A program made the position numbers and the translations under genes. Positions 5,527-12,093 of a stretch of 20,391 bases of DNA are shown piece by piece. Numbering within the stretch: position 1 is the stretch's first letter; every line of letters starts with the position of its first letter. Location: the IMG/VR virus record IMGVR_UViG_3300045921_000389, positions 1-20,391 of that record. One strand, written 5' to 3'. The stretch comes from a virus. The notes under the pieces are model-generated. The model searched no databases. It worked only from the letters and a program-made list of their open reading frames with translations, and was not told the origin of the DNA.

Positions 5527-6189
5527 ATGCAACTGATCACCGGGATGATCTTCGCCGGGCCGCTGAGCGGCACGTTCGTCATGGATCTGCAGGGCTCGCA
5601 GGACGAGTCGAACAGGCCGCTGGTGCTCAAGCGCGGGGACACCGAGACCGCGTTCCCCGTGCTCCAGGCGCTCGGCACCGTCGAGGTCGGGCACCGCAAC
5701 TCGACGTGGAGCGGCATCGTCGGGCCGTTCGGGCGCGTGACCTCGGCCTCCAACCACACGCACCTTGAGCACGTGCTCCTGAACGCCCCGCCCCATCGCC
5801 AGCGCTTCCAAGAGGCGGCGGTCGATATCGCGGGCGACACGGTCATTGTGGGCACCTTCCTGCCCGCCGATCTGCCGGACCCAACCCACCAGTTCTTCTC
5901 CGACAAGGAGACGGTTTACAGGTTCCGGAAGTCGGGCATCGAGGGCGTCAAGAGCATCACCATCGGCCCGGGCGTCGAGGAGAAGGCGGGCGCCACTCGA
6001 GTCGGCTGGGGCAAGAACTTCATCGAGTTCCGCAAGGACGGGGTGCTCCTGTACCTCGAGGGCAAGCCCTGCGAGATCGTCCAGGTGACGACCCAGGGGC
6101 AGGTCCAGGTGCGGCCGATGGAGATCGGCGGGGCCGCAAAGCTCGCCACGGCGGTGAAGATCGACCCGGGCGAAGAGCGCAAAGCCTGA
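5527..6189 (+). CDS. Orphan beta-rich protein, 220 aa
   Basis: The only substantial gene on the plus strand. The ATG at 5527 has AGGAG with a 7-nt spacer; an ATG 8 codons upstream (5503) lacks a site. Codon third positions are strongly G/C, while the opposite strand of the same region gives a low-complexity frame, so the plus strand is the coding one. The protein has no signal peptide (short hydrophobic LITGMIFAGPLSGTFVMDL only), no Cys cluster and one cysteine, and is rich in predicted strands (DIAGDTVIVGTF, GVLLYLEGKPCEIVQVTTQG, VQVRPMEIGG). No family is recognised. It is followed within 40 nt by its own intrinsic terminator, so it forms an independent unit between two leftward operons. Confidence 0.75.
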   Translation: MQLITGMIFAGPLSGTFVMDLQGSQDESNRPLVLKRGDTETAFPVLQALGTVEVGHRNSTWSGIVGPFGRVTSASNHTHLEHVLLNAPPHRQRFQEAAVDIAGDTVIVGTFLPADLPDPTHQFFSDKETVYRFRKSGIEGVKSITIGPGVEEKAGATRVGWGKNFIEFRKDGVLLYLEGKPCEIVQVTTQGQVQVRPMEIGGAAKLATAVKIDPGEERKA

Positions 6190-6226
6190 TGTTCCACGTG
6201 GGACGTCGGGAACACGCAGCCACCCT

Positions 6227-6481
6227 CTACCCGCCGAAAGGCGGGTTGTTTTTGCGCCCGAAAGTCTCGTCCAGGGCCCGGGCCACGGCCTCCCAGCCGG
6301 CTCGGGTGCTCGCGACATCGCCGCGGCGATCGATCAGCGGCCTCCCCGCCGCCATGGCCTCGCAACCGTTCTCGGACACAGCCCACCAGCGAACGGCCTT
6401 GCCGTGGACCACGACAGCCACCGCCACCCGCAGTCTCGCCGCCCTCGCCCTAACGGATACCTCATCTGTCTGGCTGGTCAC
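6227..6481 (-). CDS. Small orphan protein, 84 aa
   Basis: A GTG start at 6481 with a full AGGAGG five nt upstream. The frame has strong third-position G/C bias. The protein has a basic N-terminal stretch (RARAARLRVAVAVVV), a Trp pair (VRWWAVSENG) and a helical end. Its last residues, KNNPPFGG, and its stop are encoded by the terminator hairpin of the convergent plus-strand gene. It lies downstream of the tail operon terminator, so it either has its own promoter (none recognised) or depends on read-through. Function unknown. Confidence 0.65.
   Translation of the reverse strand: MTSQTDEVSVRARAARLRVAVAVVVHGKAVRWWAVSENGCEAMAAGRPLIDRRGDVASTRAGWEAVARALDETFGRKNNPPFGG
6229..6253 (+). terminator. Intrinsic terminator of the rightward unit
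   Basis: A perfect 7-bp stem (ACCCGCC / GGCGGGT) closed by a GAAA tetraloop (6236-6239) and followed by TTGTTTTTG. It ends the transcript of the 5527-6189 gene, 40 nt after its stop. On the minus strand no T-run follows, so it acts in one direction. Confidence 0.9.
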
Positions 6482-6587
6482 CGGAGCCTCCTGGAGCCAT
6501 TCTGAGGGCCGCGCGGCTCAACCCCTCCCCACACCCCACCCGCGGCCTCGGAGCCCAGCGTAGCCAATCCCTGCCCCACCGCCGGGC

Positions 6588-6627
6588 CAAAGAAGAACCC
6601 CGCCCTGGGCGCTCCCGGGGCGGGGTT
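6588..6627 (-). terminator. Intrinsic terminator of the tail operon
   Basis: A perfect 10-bp inverted repeat AACCCCGCCC / GGGCGGGGTT (6596-6605 with 6618-6627), with inner GGG/CCC pairing possible in the loop. On the minus strand it is followed by the pyrimidine tail TTCTTCTTTG. It begins 36 nt after the stop of the last tail gene. A second small hairpin (CCGCG-CTT-CGCGG, 6639-6651) lies between. This marks the end of the long leftward structural transcript. Confidence 0.85.
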
Positions 6628-6662
6628 CGGAACTCTACCCGCGCTTCGCGGTTGGGTGAATC

Positions 6663-7115
6663 TCAGGGCGTGGGGGTGCGCGGGGTCGGCGGATCGAACT
6701 CGAACTCGACGGCCACGGCCTCGTCGGGAACGACCTCGACATCGAACTGGCCGCTGATCAGGACCGTCCCGGCCCCGATCCGGGCATCGGCGGTCACGGT
6801 GACGAACGTGGTGCCCGGCGCGCCCGGGGTGATCACCGCGCTCTTGCCATCGGTGGCGGGCGTGATCGTCGCGATCGAGGGGTCGTCCACCGCCCACGTC
6901 GGGATGCCGTCAACGGGCACCTCGACACCAGCGGCGTTCTTGAACTTGGCGCGGACAGTCTGCTGCTCGAGAGTCGTGATACGGGTGTTCATGCGCGGTC
7001 TCCATTGGTCGTCGTCAAAGAACTCGAAGCCGACCCGCACGGTGCGGGCGCGGCGTGGTCGTCGCAGAGCGTACCCCACCAGAAAGCCGATCAAAAATGC
7101 GATGATGAGGTTCAT
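6663..7115 (-). CDS. Membrane-anchored Ig-like domain protein, 150 aa
   Basis: Residues 2-17 (NLIIAFLIGFLVGYAL) form one membrane helix, followed by a very basic stretch RRPRRARTVR. From about residue 48 an Ig-like (BIG2-type) fold follows: TTLEQQTVRAKFKNAAG, IPTWAVDDPSIATITPATDG and GTTFVTVTADARIGAG are characteristic strands. The end is Pro/Thr-rich (PPTPRTPTP). The start at 7115 overlaps the upstream stop as ATGA. An internal ATG at 6992 (Met42) has GGAG seven nt upstream and would give a soluble 109-residue Ig-like protein without the anchor. Ig-like domains in phages usually decorate virions and bind carbohydrate weakly; a membrane anchor here is odd. Last gene before the terminator. Confidence 0.8.
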   Translation of the reverse strand: MNLIIAFLIGFLVGYALRRPRRARTVRVGFEFFDDDQWRPRMNTRITTLEQQTVRAKFKNAAGVEVPVDGIPTWAVDDPSIATITPATDGKSAVITPGAPGTTFVTVTADARIGAGTVLISGQFDVEVVPDEAVAVEFEFDPPTPRTPTP

Positions 7116-7939
7116 GGGTTGAGCTTCGTGATCCGGAAGGTGTTCTCGTTGGCGCGAACGCGCACGGTGCCGACCGCGGTGCCCGACGTCCCCATGTTGC
7201 GGAAGAGCGGCGCGACATACTGCCCGGCGCCAAGAGTAAAGACGTGCTGGACGTGGATGATCTGGCGGTCGAACAGCGTCGCGATGTTGGCGAGCGCCTG
7301 GCGGCGGATGCTGCTGGTCGCCGGGGTCGTGCTGTTCTGCCCGCCATTGATCGCAAACGCGACCTCCATGCTCGTCGCCGTCGCGCTCGTCACCTGAATC
7401 GCCGCGTTCAACTCGGCCATGTAGGTGCCGGCCGTCATCACCTTGACGTCGCCCACGCCGTCGCCGCCGGTGCCGCGGATGAACGAGTTGCTGGGAAGCA
7501 GGTCGTTGGTGTCGAAGTTCAACTGCGCCCACGCGTTGCTCGTAGAGTCGCGGTCGGTCGTCGACCGCATGGCGGCGCACGCCTGACCCGCGCCCATCAC
7601 GCTCCAGGTGCTCGTGCCAAACACCCAGATGGTGTTGTCGCTCCGGTTCCACACGCGGAGACCATGACGCGGCGTGATGAACCGCCACGCGTTGTTGTAG
7701 CGAATCGCGATCTGGTTGGCCTTGCCGTCCCAGGCGTTCCCGGGAGTCGTGGTGGCAATGCCCTCCCACACGATGTACATGTCCCAGTTGGCCGGACTGC
7801 CCGGCGCATCGGCGCGGGCGTCGATGACGCCGCGGCCCACGATCTCGTCGAGAATGATCAGCGCGTCGTTGTGCGGCACATGCCCGGAGAGCCCGGGCGT
7901 GAGGAGCGGCATCGTCAGACCTTGGGTGAACTGGCTCAT
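7112..7939 (-). CDS. DUF2793 protein with probable C1q/TNF-like C-terminal domain (tail fibre)
   Basis: Residues about 9-110 match the DUF2793 pattern: a start like PLLTPGLSGHVPHNDALIIL, then SPANWDMYIVWEGI, DGKANQIAIRYNNAWRFITP and a final strand set ending in VFGTSTWSVMG. DUF2793 proteins are common in prophage tail regions. From about residue 140 to 275 the pattern changes to a jelly-roll-like series: VMTAGTYMAELNAAIQV, MEVAFAINGG, HVFTLGAGQYVAPLFRNMG and NENTFRITKLNP. This is how C1q/TNF-like trimeric tips read. The protein is thus a good candidate for a trimeric receptor-binding fibre. The start at 7939 has GAGG six nt upstream. The DUF2793 call is good; the C1q-like call is inferred. 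Confidence 0.85.
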   Translation of the reverse strand: MSQFTQGLTMPLLTPGLSGHVPHNDALIILDEIVGRGVIDARADAPGSPANWDMYIVWEGIATTTPGNAWDGKANQIAIRYNNAWRFITPRHGLRVWNRSDNTIWVFGTSTWSVMGAGQACAAMRSTTDRDSTSNAWAQLNFDTNDLLPSNSFIRGTGGDGVGDVKVMTAGTYMAELNAAIQVTSATATSMEVAFAINGGQNSTTPATSSIRRQALANIATLFDRQIIHVQHVFTLGAGQYVAPLFRNMGTSGTAVGTVRVRANENTFRITKLNP

Positions 7940-7942
7940 CGG

Positions 7943-10276
7943 TTACCTCTGGAGGACGTGCAACTCGGCGAAGGGGCTGTCCCCGACCACGGTGCTGATC
8001 TGGGTGACGAATACGCGGAACCCGTTGTTCTCGGCCCAACCGTAGGGGTTCGATGCTGCGATTGTGTCGCGGAGAGCCTGCGTGAAGTCGAATCGTGGGG
8101 TGCTCACGACGGTCTCGTACAGGATCGGCGCAAGGTATCCGCCGAGACGCAGGACCACGCGGTACTGCTCGGGCCCCTCGTCGGTCGCCAGCGGGCCACC
8201 CGCAGCACCGAAGGGATCGAGCAGCTTCTTGGACCGCCTCGCCCACGTGATCGCCACGTTCTCGTCGCCCACGCCGAGGATCAGACGCTCCGCAGTCAGG
8301 AGCGCCGGGGAGAAGGGGCGCATGCTCCTCCCGCGAATCGCAATCTGGTGCGTATCGGCCTCGGCCACGGGTTGCAGATATGGGACGATCTTGTAGTACG
8401 GGTTGCCCAAGAACAGCGTCCCGGCGTTCCAGGCGCCGACGCCGCTCGATCCCTCGGTGAGAAACACGACGCGGGCGTTCCCGGCCATGTGGCTGTTCAT
8501 CAGATGCCCGGTGCCGCGAAGTCCGCGGAGCAACCGGCTCAGAATGTACTGGTTGCTCCCGATCGACGTGACGTTGACGAATCCCATGATCTCGAACTCG
8601 CCGTCGCGCTGGCGGATCGCGATGATGTTGCGCGTCGCGTTGAGAACCTCCTCGTCCGTCGCCGCCGTGGGAACAAACGAGTCGTCGCACTCCACGACAA
8701 GCTGGCTGGCATCGTCCCACGACGTTTCGCTCAGACTCGGCACGGGGCTGCTGAGCGTGAGACCCCAGGTGGCCTCGCGGGAGACGCTGCTGGACTCCGC
8801 GTAGGTCGTGCCCGTCAGACTGCTCGCCAAGACCGCGCCGCGGAACTGATCGTCGGGGTCCTGCCGCTTCGCGCCCCAGTAGATCCATGGCGAGTCGACC
8901 GCAGCGATGTTGAGCGCCGCCATGTCGCCGATCCAGTGGTCGAGGTCAGGAGGGACATAGCCCTCGAGACCGACGTACCCGGACTGATCGCCGAATCCGT
9001 CCTGATCGAAGAGGCCTCGCCACGTCATCACGGCGGTGCAGTCGACGCGGCCGTTCGCGCCGTACTCGGCCTTCTGCAGACGCATGTAGATCGGGATGCC
9101 CTTGCGCACGATCTTGATGACATCGCCGGCCGCAAGGTGGCTGTACCGCTGGGGCAGGCTGAATGTGAACTTCCGGCGCTCGCCAAACGCCTGCCAGTAG
9201 ATGCGACGCGCCATCTCGTTGGCCTCGCTGCTGCTGAGCGTCGCCGGGGTGTCGAATCGGATCTGGTTCTCCCGAGTCGAGTCATTCCGACTCGAATCGC
9301 GGTAGCGGGTCGACCCGGGCTGCAGGTTCAGATCATCGCTGACAAACGTGGCGCTGACCTCGTCGGGCAGATTCCGCTCGTACTCCTCCTCGGCCGCAAG
9401 CCCGTGCTTGTCGCCGGACAAGTGCAACTCGTCCACCGTGATCGCGACCTCGCTGCCCTTGTCGAAGAACTGGAGCTTGCCGTCGATCTCCTGCAGGCCG
9501 ACGTTGTAGGTGCCGAGGATTCGCTCAAGCATGTCCTTGCCGGTGGTCACGCCGGAGAAGTTGATGCCTCGCAAACATGCGCTTACCCGGCTCACATCGG
9601 AGTCGGTGCCCGGGACGTAGCCGCATCGCTCCATCACCTTGTTGAGAAGGTCGGCGACGCTCACGTCGTTGGCCTGACGGATGAACGCCTGGAAGTTCGG
9701 CACGCGGTTGCCGTACTCGCCAAGGTACAGGCGCTGGATGACGATGTAGACCTGCTTCTTGAACGCCGGGACGTTGCCGGTGCCGAGCACGCTCACCAGG
9801 AACGGATCGGGGCTGGTCTGGCTCCCGTTGTAGAGCGTGATCGCGTCGTAGAAGTTACTGGCGGCGTCGTTGTAGATGCTCTTGACATCCGCGAGAATCT
9901 GGTTCACGCGGTCGATGGTCTGGGGCTTGGCCTCGCCAAAGCCGATCGCGATCGAGACGTAGTACTCGTACGACGTGTTGCTCGGCCCGCCACCCTTGCC
10001 GACGCTCTGGGTGTTCGCCACTTCCTCGAGGTCGCTCATCCAGAGCACGCAGCCACCCACTCGGCAGCGCGGCCCCATCGACCAGTTCATCGGCGTGCCC
10101 TCGTTCGCCGACGTGATGCTCACGCCATCGACGCGCAGCCCCTCGGTGTTGGGTGGCGGGAACAGCGCGGGGAACAGCAAGTAGTTGTCGATGATGCCAC
10201 CGATGGCAGCACCGATCAGTCCTCCCACTCCGGGGGAGATCGCGTTGCCGACGATGCCGAGCGCGAGTGTTGCCAT
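7943..10276 (-). CDS. TipJ-like tail hub/host-specificity protein
   Basis: 777 residues. It starts with a Gly-rich hydrophobic segment (GNAISPGVGGLIGAAIGGII), as in many phage tip proteins of the GTA gp15 / lambda J group. A middle region resembles the phage-tail_3/TipJ part: RQANDVSVADLLNKVMERCG, then FSGVTTGKDMLERIL and EIDGKLQFFDKG. Later comes ANEMARRIYWQAFGERRKF with SLPQRYSHLAAGDVIKI, a typical fingerprint. The C-terminal third has the Rcc01698-like pattern (ILSRLLRGLRGTG, ARVVFLTEG, ITWARRSK). GTA relatives are about 1300 residues with a TIM-barrel hydrolase domain first; that domain is absent here. It forms the tail hub below the tube and probably contacts the receptor or carries the fibre. 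Confidence 0.88.
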   Translation of the reverse strand: MATLALGIVGNAISPGVGGLIGAAIGGIIDNYLLFPALFPPPNTEGLRVDGVSITSANEGTPMNWSMGPRCRVGGCVLWMSDLEEVANTQSVGKGGGPSNTSYEYYVSIAIGFGEAKPQTIDRVNQILADVKSIYNDAASNFYDAITLYNGSQTSPDPFLVSVLGTGNVPAFKKQVYIVIQRLYLGEYGNRVPNFQAFIRQANDVSVADLLNKVMERCGYVPGTDSDVSRVSACLRGINFSGVTTGKDMLERILGTYNVGLQEIDGKLQFFDKGSEVAITVDELHLSGDKHGLAAEEEYERNLPDEVSATFVSDDLNLQPGSTRYRDSSRNDSTRENQIRFDTPATLSSSEANEMARRIYWQAFGERRKFTFSLPQRYSHLAAGDVIKIVRKGIPIYMRLQKAEYGANGRVDCTAVMTWRGLFDQDGFGDQSGYVGLEGYVPPDLDHWIGDMAALNIAAVDSPWIYWGAKRQDPDDQFRGAVLASSLTGTTYAESSSVSREATWGLTLSSPVPSLSETSWDDASQLVVECDDSFVPTAATDEEVLNATRNIIAIRQRDGEFEIMGFVNVTSIGSNQYILSRLLRGLRGTGHLMNSHMAGNARVVFLTEGSSGVGAWNAGTLFLGNPYYKIVPYLQPVAEADTHQIAIRGRSMRPFSPALLTAERLILGVGDENVAITWARRSKKLLDPFGAAGGPLATDEGPEQYRVVLRLGGYLAPILYETVVSTPRFDFTQALRDTIAASNPYGWAENNGFRVFVTQISTVVGDSPFAELHVLQR

Positions 10277-10279
10277 GGG

Positions 10280-10708
10280 TCACGTCCTCGCCAGCATTGT
10301 TGGGGGGATGCGAAAGACGTGCGTGATGCGACGCGCCCAGCCACCCATCGGGGACTCGACCACGCGGCCGAGAGGCATGTAGGCGTGCACGATGTCGTCG
10401 GCGCCCACGAGCACCGCGACGTGCTGGGGCATCCTCGTCCTGCGGTTGCACCAGAACAGGACGATGTCGCCGGCCTCTCGATGCTGCGGGTCGATCGCGA
10501 CCGCCCGCTTCCCGATCTCGGCGGCGAGCGTGTGGTCGAAGGCCTCGCGGCTGTAGTTGCTCTCATCGGGCGGATAGATGCCCATCTCGTTGAGCGGCAC
10601 CACCACAACACCGACGCAGTCCATGCCGTCGCGCGACCGACCGGCATGGGCATAGCGGCAGCCGACGAGGCTGCGGACCATGACGATGTAGTCGCGGATG
10701 TGCAACAC
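10280..10708 (-). CDS. NlpC/P60-family tail peptidoglycan hydrolase
   Basis: A 142-residue cysteine peptidase of the phage tail type. The catalytic residues are visible: Cys31 in RDGMDCVGVV, His96 in MPQHVAVLV and a third polar residue, probably His108 in DDIVHAY. GDIVLFW before the His strand is also typical. It would cut cell-wall peptide stems locally so that the tail can reach the membrane. The GTG start at 10708 directly follows the upstream stop, with AGAGGA about 8 nt upstream. It sits between DUF2163 and the TipJ-like gene, the same order as in gene transfer agents and related siphophages, where it is counted as the tail-tip peptidase. Confidence 0.92.
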   Translation of the reverse strand: MLHIRDYIVMVRSLVGCRYAHAGRSRDGMDCVGVVVVPLNEMGIYPPDESNYSREAFDHTLAAEIGKRAVAIDPQHREAGDIVLFWCNRRTRMPQHVAVLVGADDIVHAYMPLGRVVESPMGGWARRITHVFRIPPTMLART

Positions 10709-11620
10709 TCACTGATTCCTCTTGGCGAACGGCGTCATGTACAGCTTGTCGTTCGTGGGCATGAACGGATAGCCACCGAAGTTGGCGAGGTTGTTGAACT
10801 TGTTTTTGCAGTGCCCGCCGGGCACGATCGCGCCATCGATGTCGACGCCGGCCAGCTTGTTGCACCCGGTGATCGCGCTGATCGTGTCGCCGACCTGAAT
10901 CGGAGTCGGCGGCGGCGCGGTCAACTCCCAGAGATGGCCGGTGAGCGTGTACCGCTTCACCACGCTGGTGAGCCCGTTGTTGTTCGAGTTGGTCCACGAC
11001 AGGCGACCGTCGTTAAAGAATCCGTCATCGACCGCGCCGCCAGCGGGTGCGCCGGTGTTGAAGCTCGCCTCGTTGACGATCGCCGTCACCGTGGCGGTGC
11101 GGGTCCACGTCGCAAGGTTCACGGTGCAATCGCTGTCACCCAGATTCCACCGGCAGGTTCGGCTGTAGATCTCGCCCACGCGGTTCGTCAGCCGCTCGCT
11201 CTGGCCCACCAGATCGGCCTCGAACATCTGCAGGGCGTCGTTCCATGTGACGTGCCCGATCCGGTACTTCGCGTAGCGGGTGCGCCCGGCAAACGGGAAC
11301 CGCCAGTCGACCAGGAACTCCTCGACGTCCGCGCCGTTGAACGTGCCCTCGCGGAGCATCTTCTCCGTCAACTTGCCGCTGCTGATGATGCCGCGGGCCC
11401 CGGTGTTCGGGACCGCCAGATCGCCCTGATTCACCGCGGCGCCGGCTCCGATCGCATCGGACGGGTAGTAGGTGTTGCCATCAACAACAAGAGCGCGATC
11501 GTGCTCGGTGAACCGGTAGGTGCCTCGACTCGCCTGCAGAACGATGGACCAGCAGCGCACCAGCGACGTGGTGCCCTTCACCATCAGACTGACCATGGCT
11601 GAGTTGAGTCCGTGAGGCAT
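10709..11620 (-). CDS. DUF2163/BR0599-type distal tail (hub) protein
   Basis: The N-terminal half shows the DUF2163 pattern: TTSLVRCWSIVLQASRGTY, FTEHDRALVVDG, then ADVEEFLVDWRFP and GQSERLTNRVGEIYSRTCRW. The C-terminal part has the BR0599 fingerprint GCNKLAGVDIDGA, followed by HCKNKFNNLANFGGYPFMP, a Cys-containing motif typical of these proteins. In GTA-type tails this protein (gp13 type) links the distal tail ring to the hub. The ATG at 11620 is one base after the preceding stop, and its ribosome site (AGG) is weak, so coupling is likely. Length 303 aa is normal for the family. Confidence 0.92.
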   Translation of the reverse strand: MPHGLNSAMVSLMVKGTTSLVRCWSIVLQASRGTYRFTEHDRALVVDGNTYYPSDAIGAGAAVNQGDLAVPNTGARGIISSGKLTEKMLREGTFNGADVEEFLVDWRFPFAGRTRYAKYRIGHVTWNDALQMFEADLVGQSERLTNRVGEIYSRTCRWNLGDSDCTVNLATWTRTATVTAIVNEASFNTGAPAGGAVDDGFFNDGRLSWTNSNNNGLTSVVKRYTLTGHLWELTAPPPTPIQVGDTISAITGCNKLAGVDIDGAIVPGGHCKNKFNNLANFGGYPFMPTNDKLYMTPFAKRNQ

Positions 11621-11621
11621 G

Positions 11622-12083
11622 TCACGTCACCTGTCCCGTTCCGGCGGCGTCGCCAGTCCCATCGTCGCCACTCCGCTCGTTGACGATCTTCCGCATGTTT
11701 ACCGTGGGCATCCCCACGTTGCGCCAGTGACCTTTGGGGCACTCGCCGCGCGGGTCCACCCACTTGCTGATGAGAAGCCGACCGCTGCATCCGCACTCTC
11801 CGCACACCGGAGCGCCGTCCGCGAGAACCGAGTACGCGCCGTTCGGACAGGCCTCGCACTTGGCCTTGTTCGCAGCCGCGACCTCCGGGGTCACCCGCAT
11901 CCCCAGGAGGCGCGTGCGGGCGACGCTGCTGACCGCAGATGCCGCGGCATCCACCTTCGCCTTGACGCCCTCGCGGGCAAGCAGGCTGAACCGGGTGTAC
12001 TGCTCGGTGGTGAGCGATGTCGGATTGAGACCGTACTGGCGAGCCAGTTGAAAGATCCGCTGTTGAATGGCAGTCTCACTCAT
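11622..12083 (-). CDS. Zn-ribbon protein inside the tail operon, 153 aa
   Basis: The N-terminal 60 residues look helical (QQRIFQLARQYGLNPTSLT, then REGVKAKVDAAASAVSSVAR). The second half carries CEACPNG, CGECGCSG and GECPKGHW, a Cys-x2-Cys...Cys-x2-Cys-x-Cys...Cys set that should bind one or two zinc ions. The ATG at 12083 has AGAGG seven nt upstream. It lies between the giant Cys-rich protein and DUF2163. Zn-ribbon proteins at this place are known in some siphophages as uncharacterised genes. It may be a tail-tip assembly factor or a structural linker, but no function is established. Confidence 0.8.
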   Translation of the reverse strand: MSETAIQQRIFQLARQYGLNPTSLTTEQYTRFSLLAREGVKAKVDAAASAVSSVARTRLLGMRVTPEVAAANKAKCEACPNGAYSVLADGAPVCGECGCSGRLLISKWVDPRGECPKGHWRNVGMPTVNMRKIVNERSGDDGTGDAAGTGQVT

Positions 12084-12093
12084 GCGATGACCT

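Noticed and set aside
5329-6318. Minus-strand open frame opposite the rightward gene
   Set aside because: Antisense-type composition. The plus frame has the ribosome site, normal composition and a terminator at its end.
6478-6579. 33-codon minus frame (GTG at 6579) that ends with a GTGA overlap on the 6227-6481 gene
   Set aside because: No ribosome site, begins just after the tail terminator, and the composition is Gly-rich. The overlap could be chance. Kept only as a weak possibility.
7244-11602. Very long open frame on the plus strand (1452 codons), antisense to the tail-tip genes
   Set aside because: Its protein is Arg/Ala/Asp/His-rich filler without domains, and the minus strand holds recognised families over the same bases. 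Long antisense frames are expected where third codon positions are nearly all G or C.
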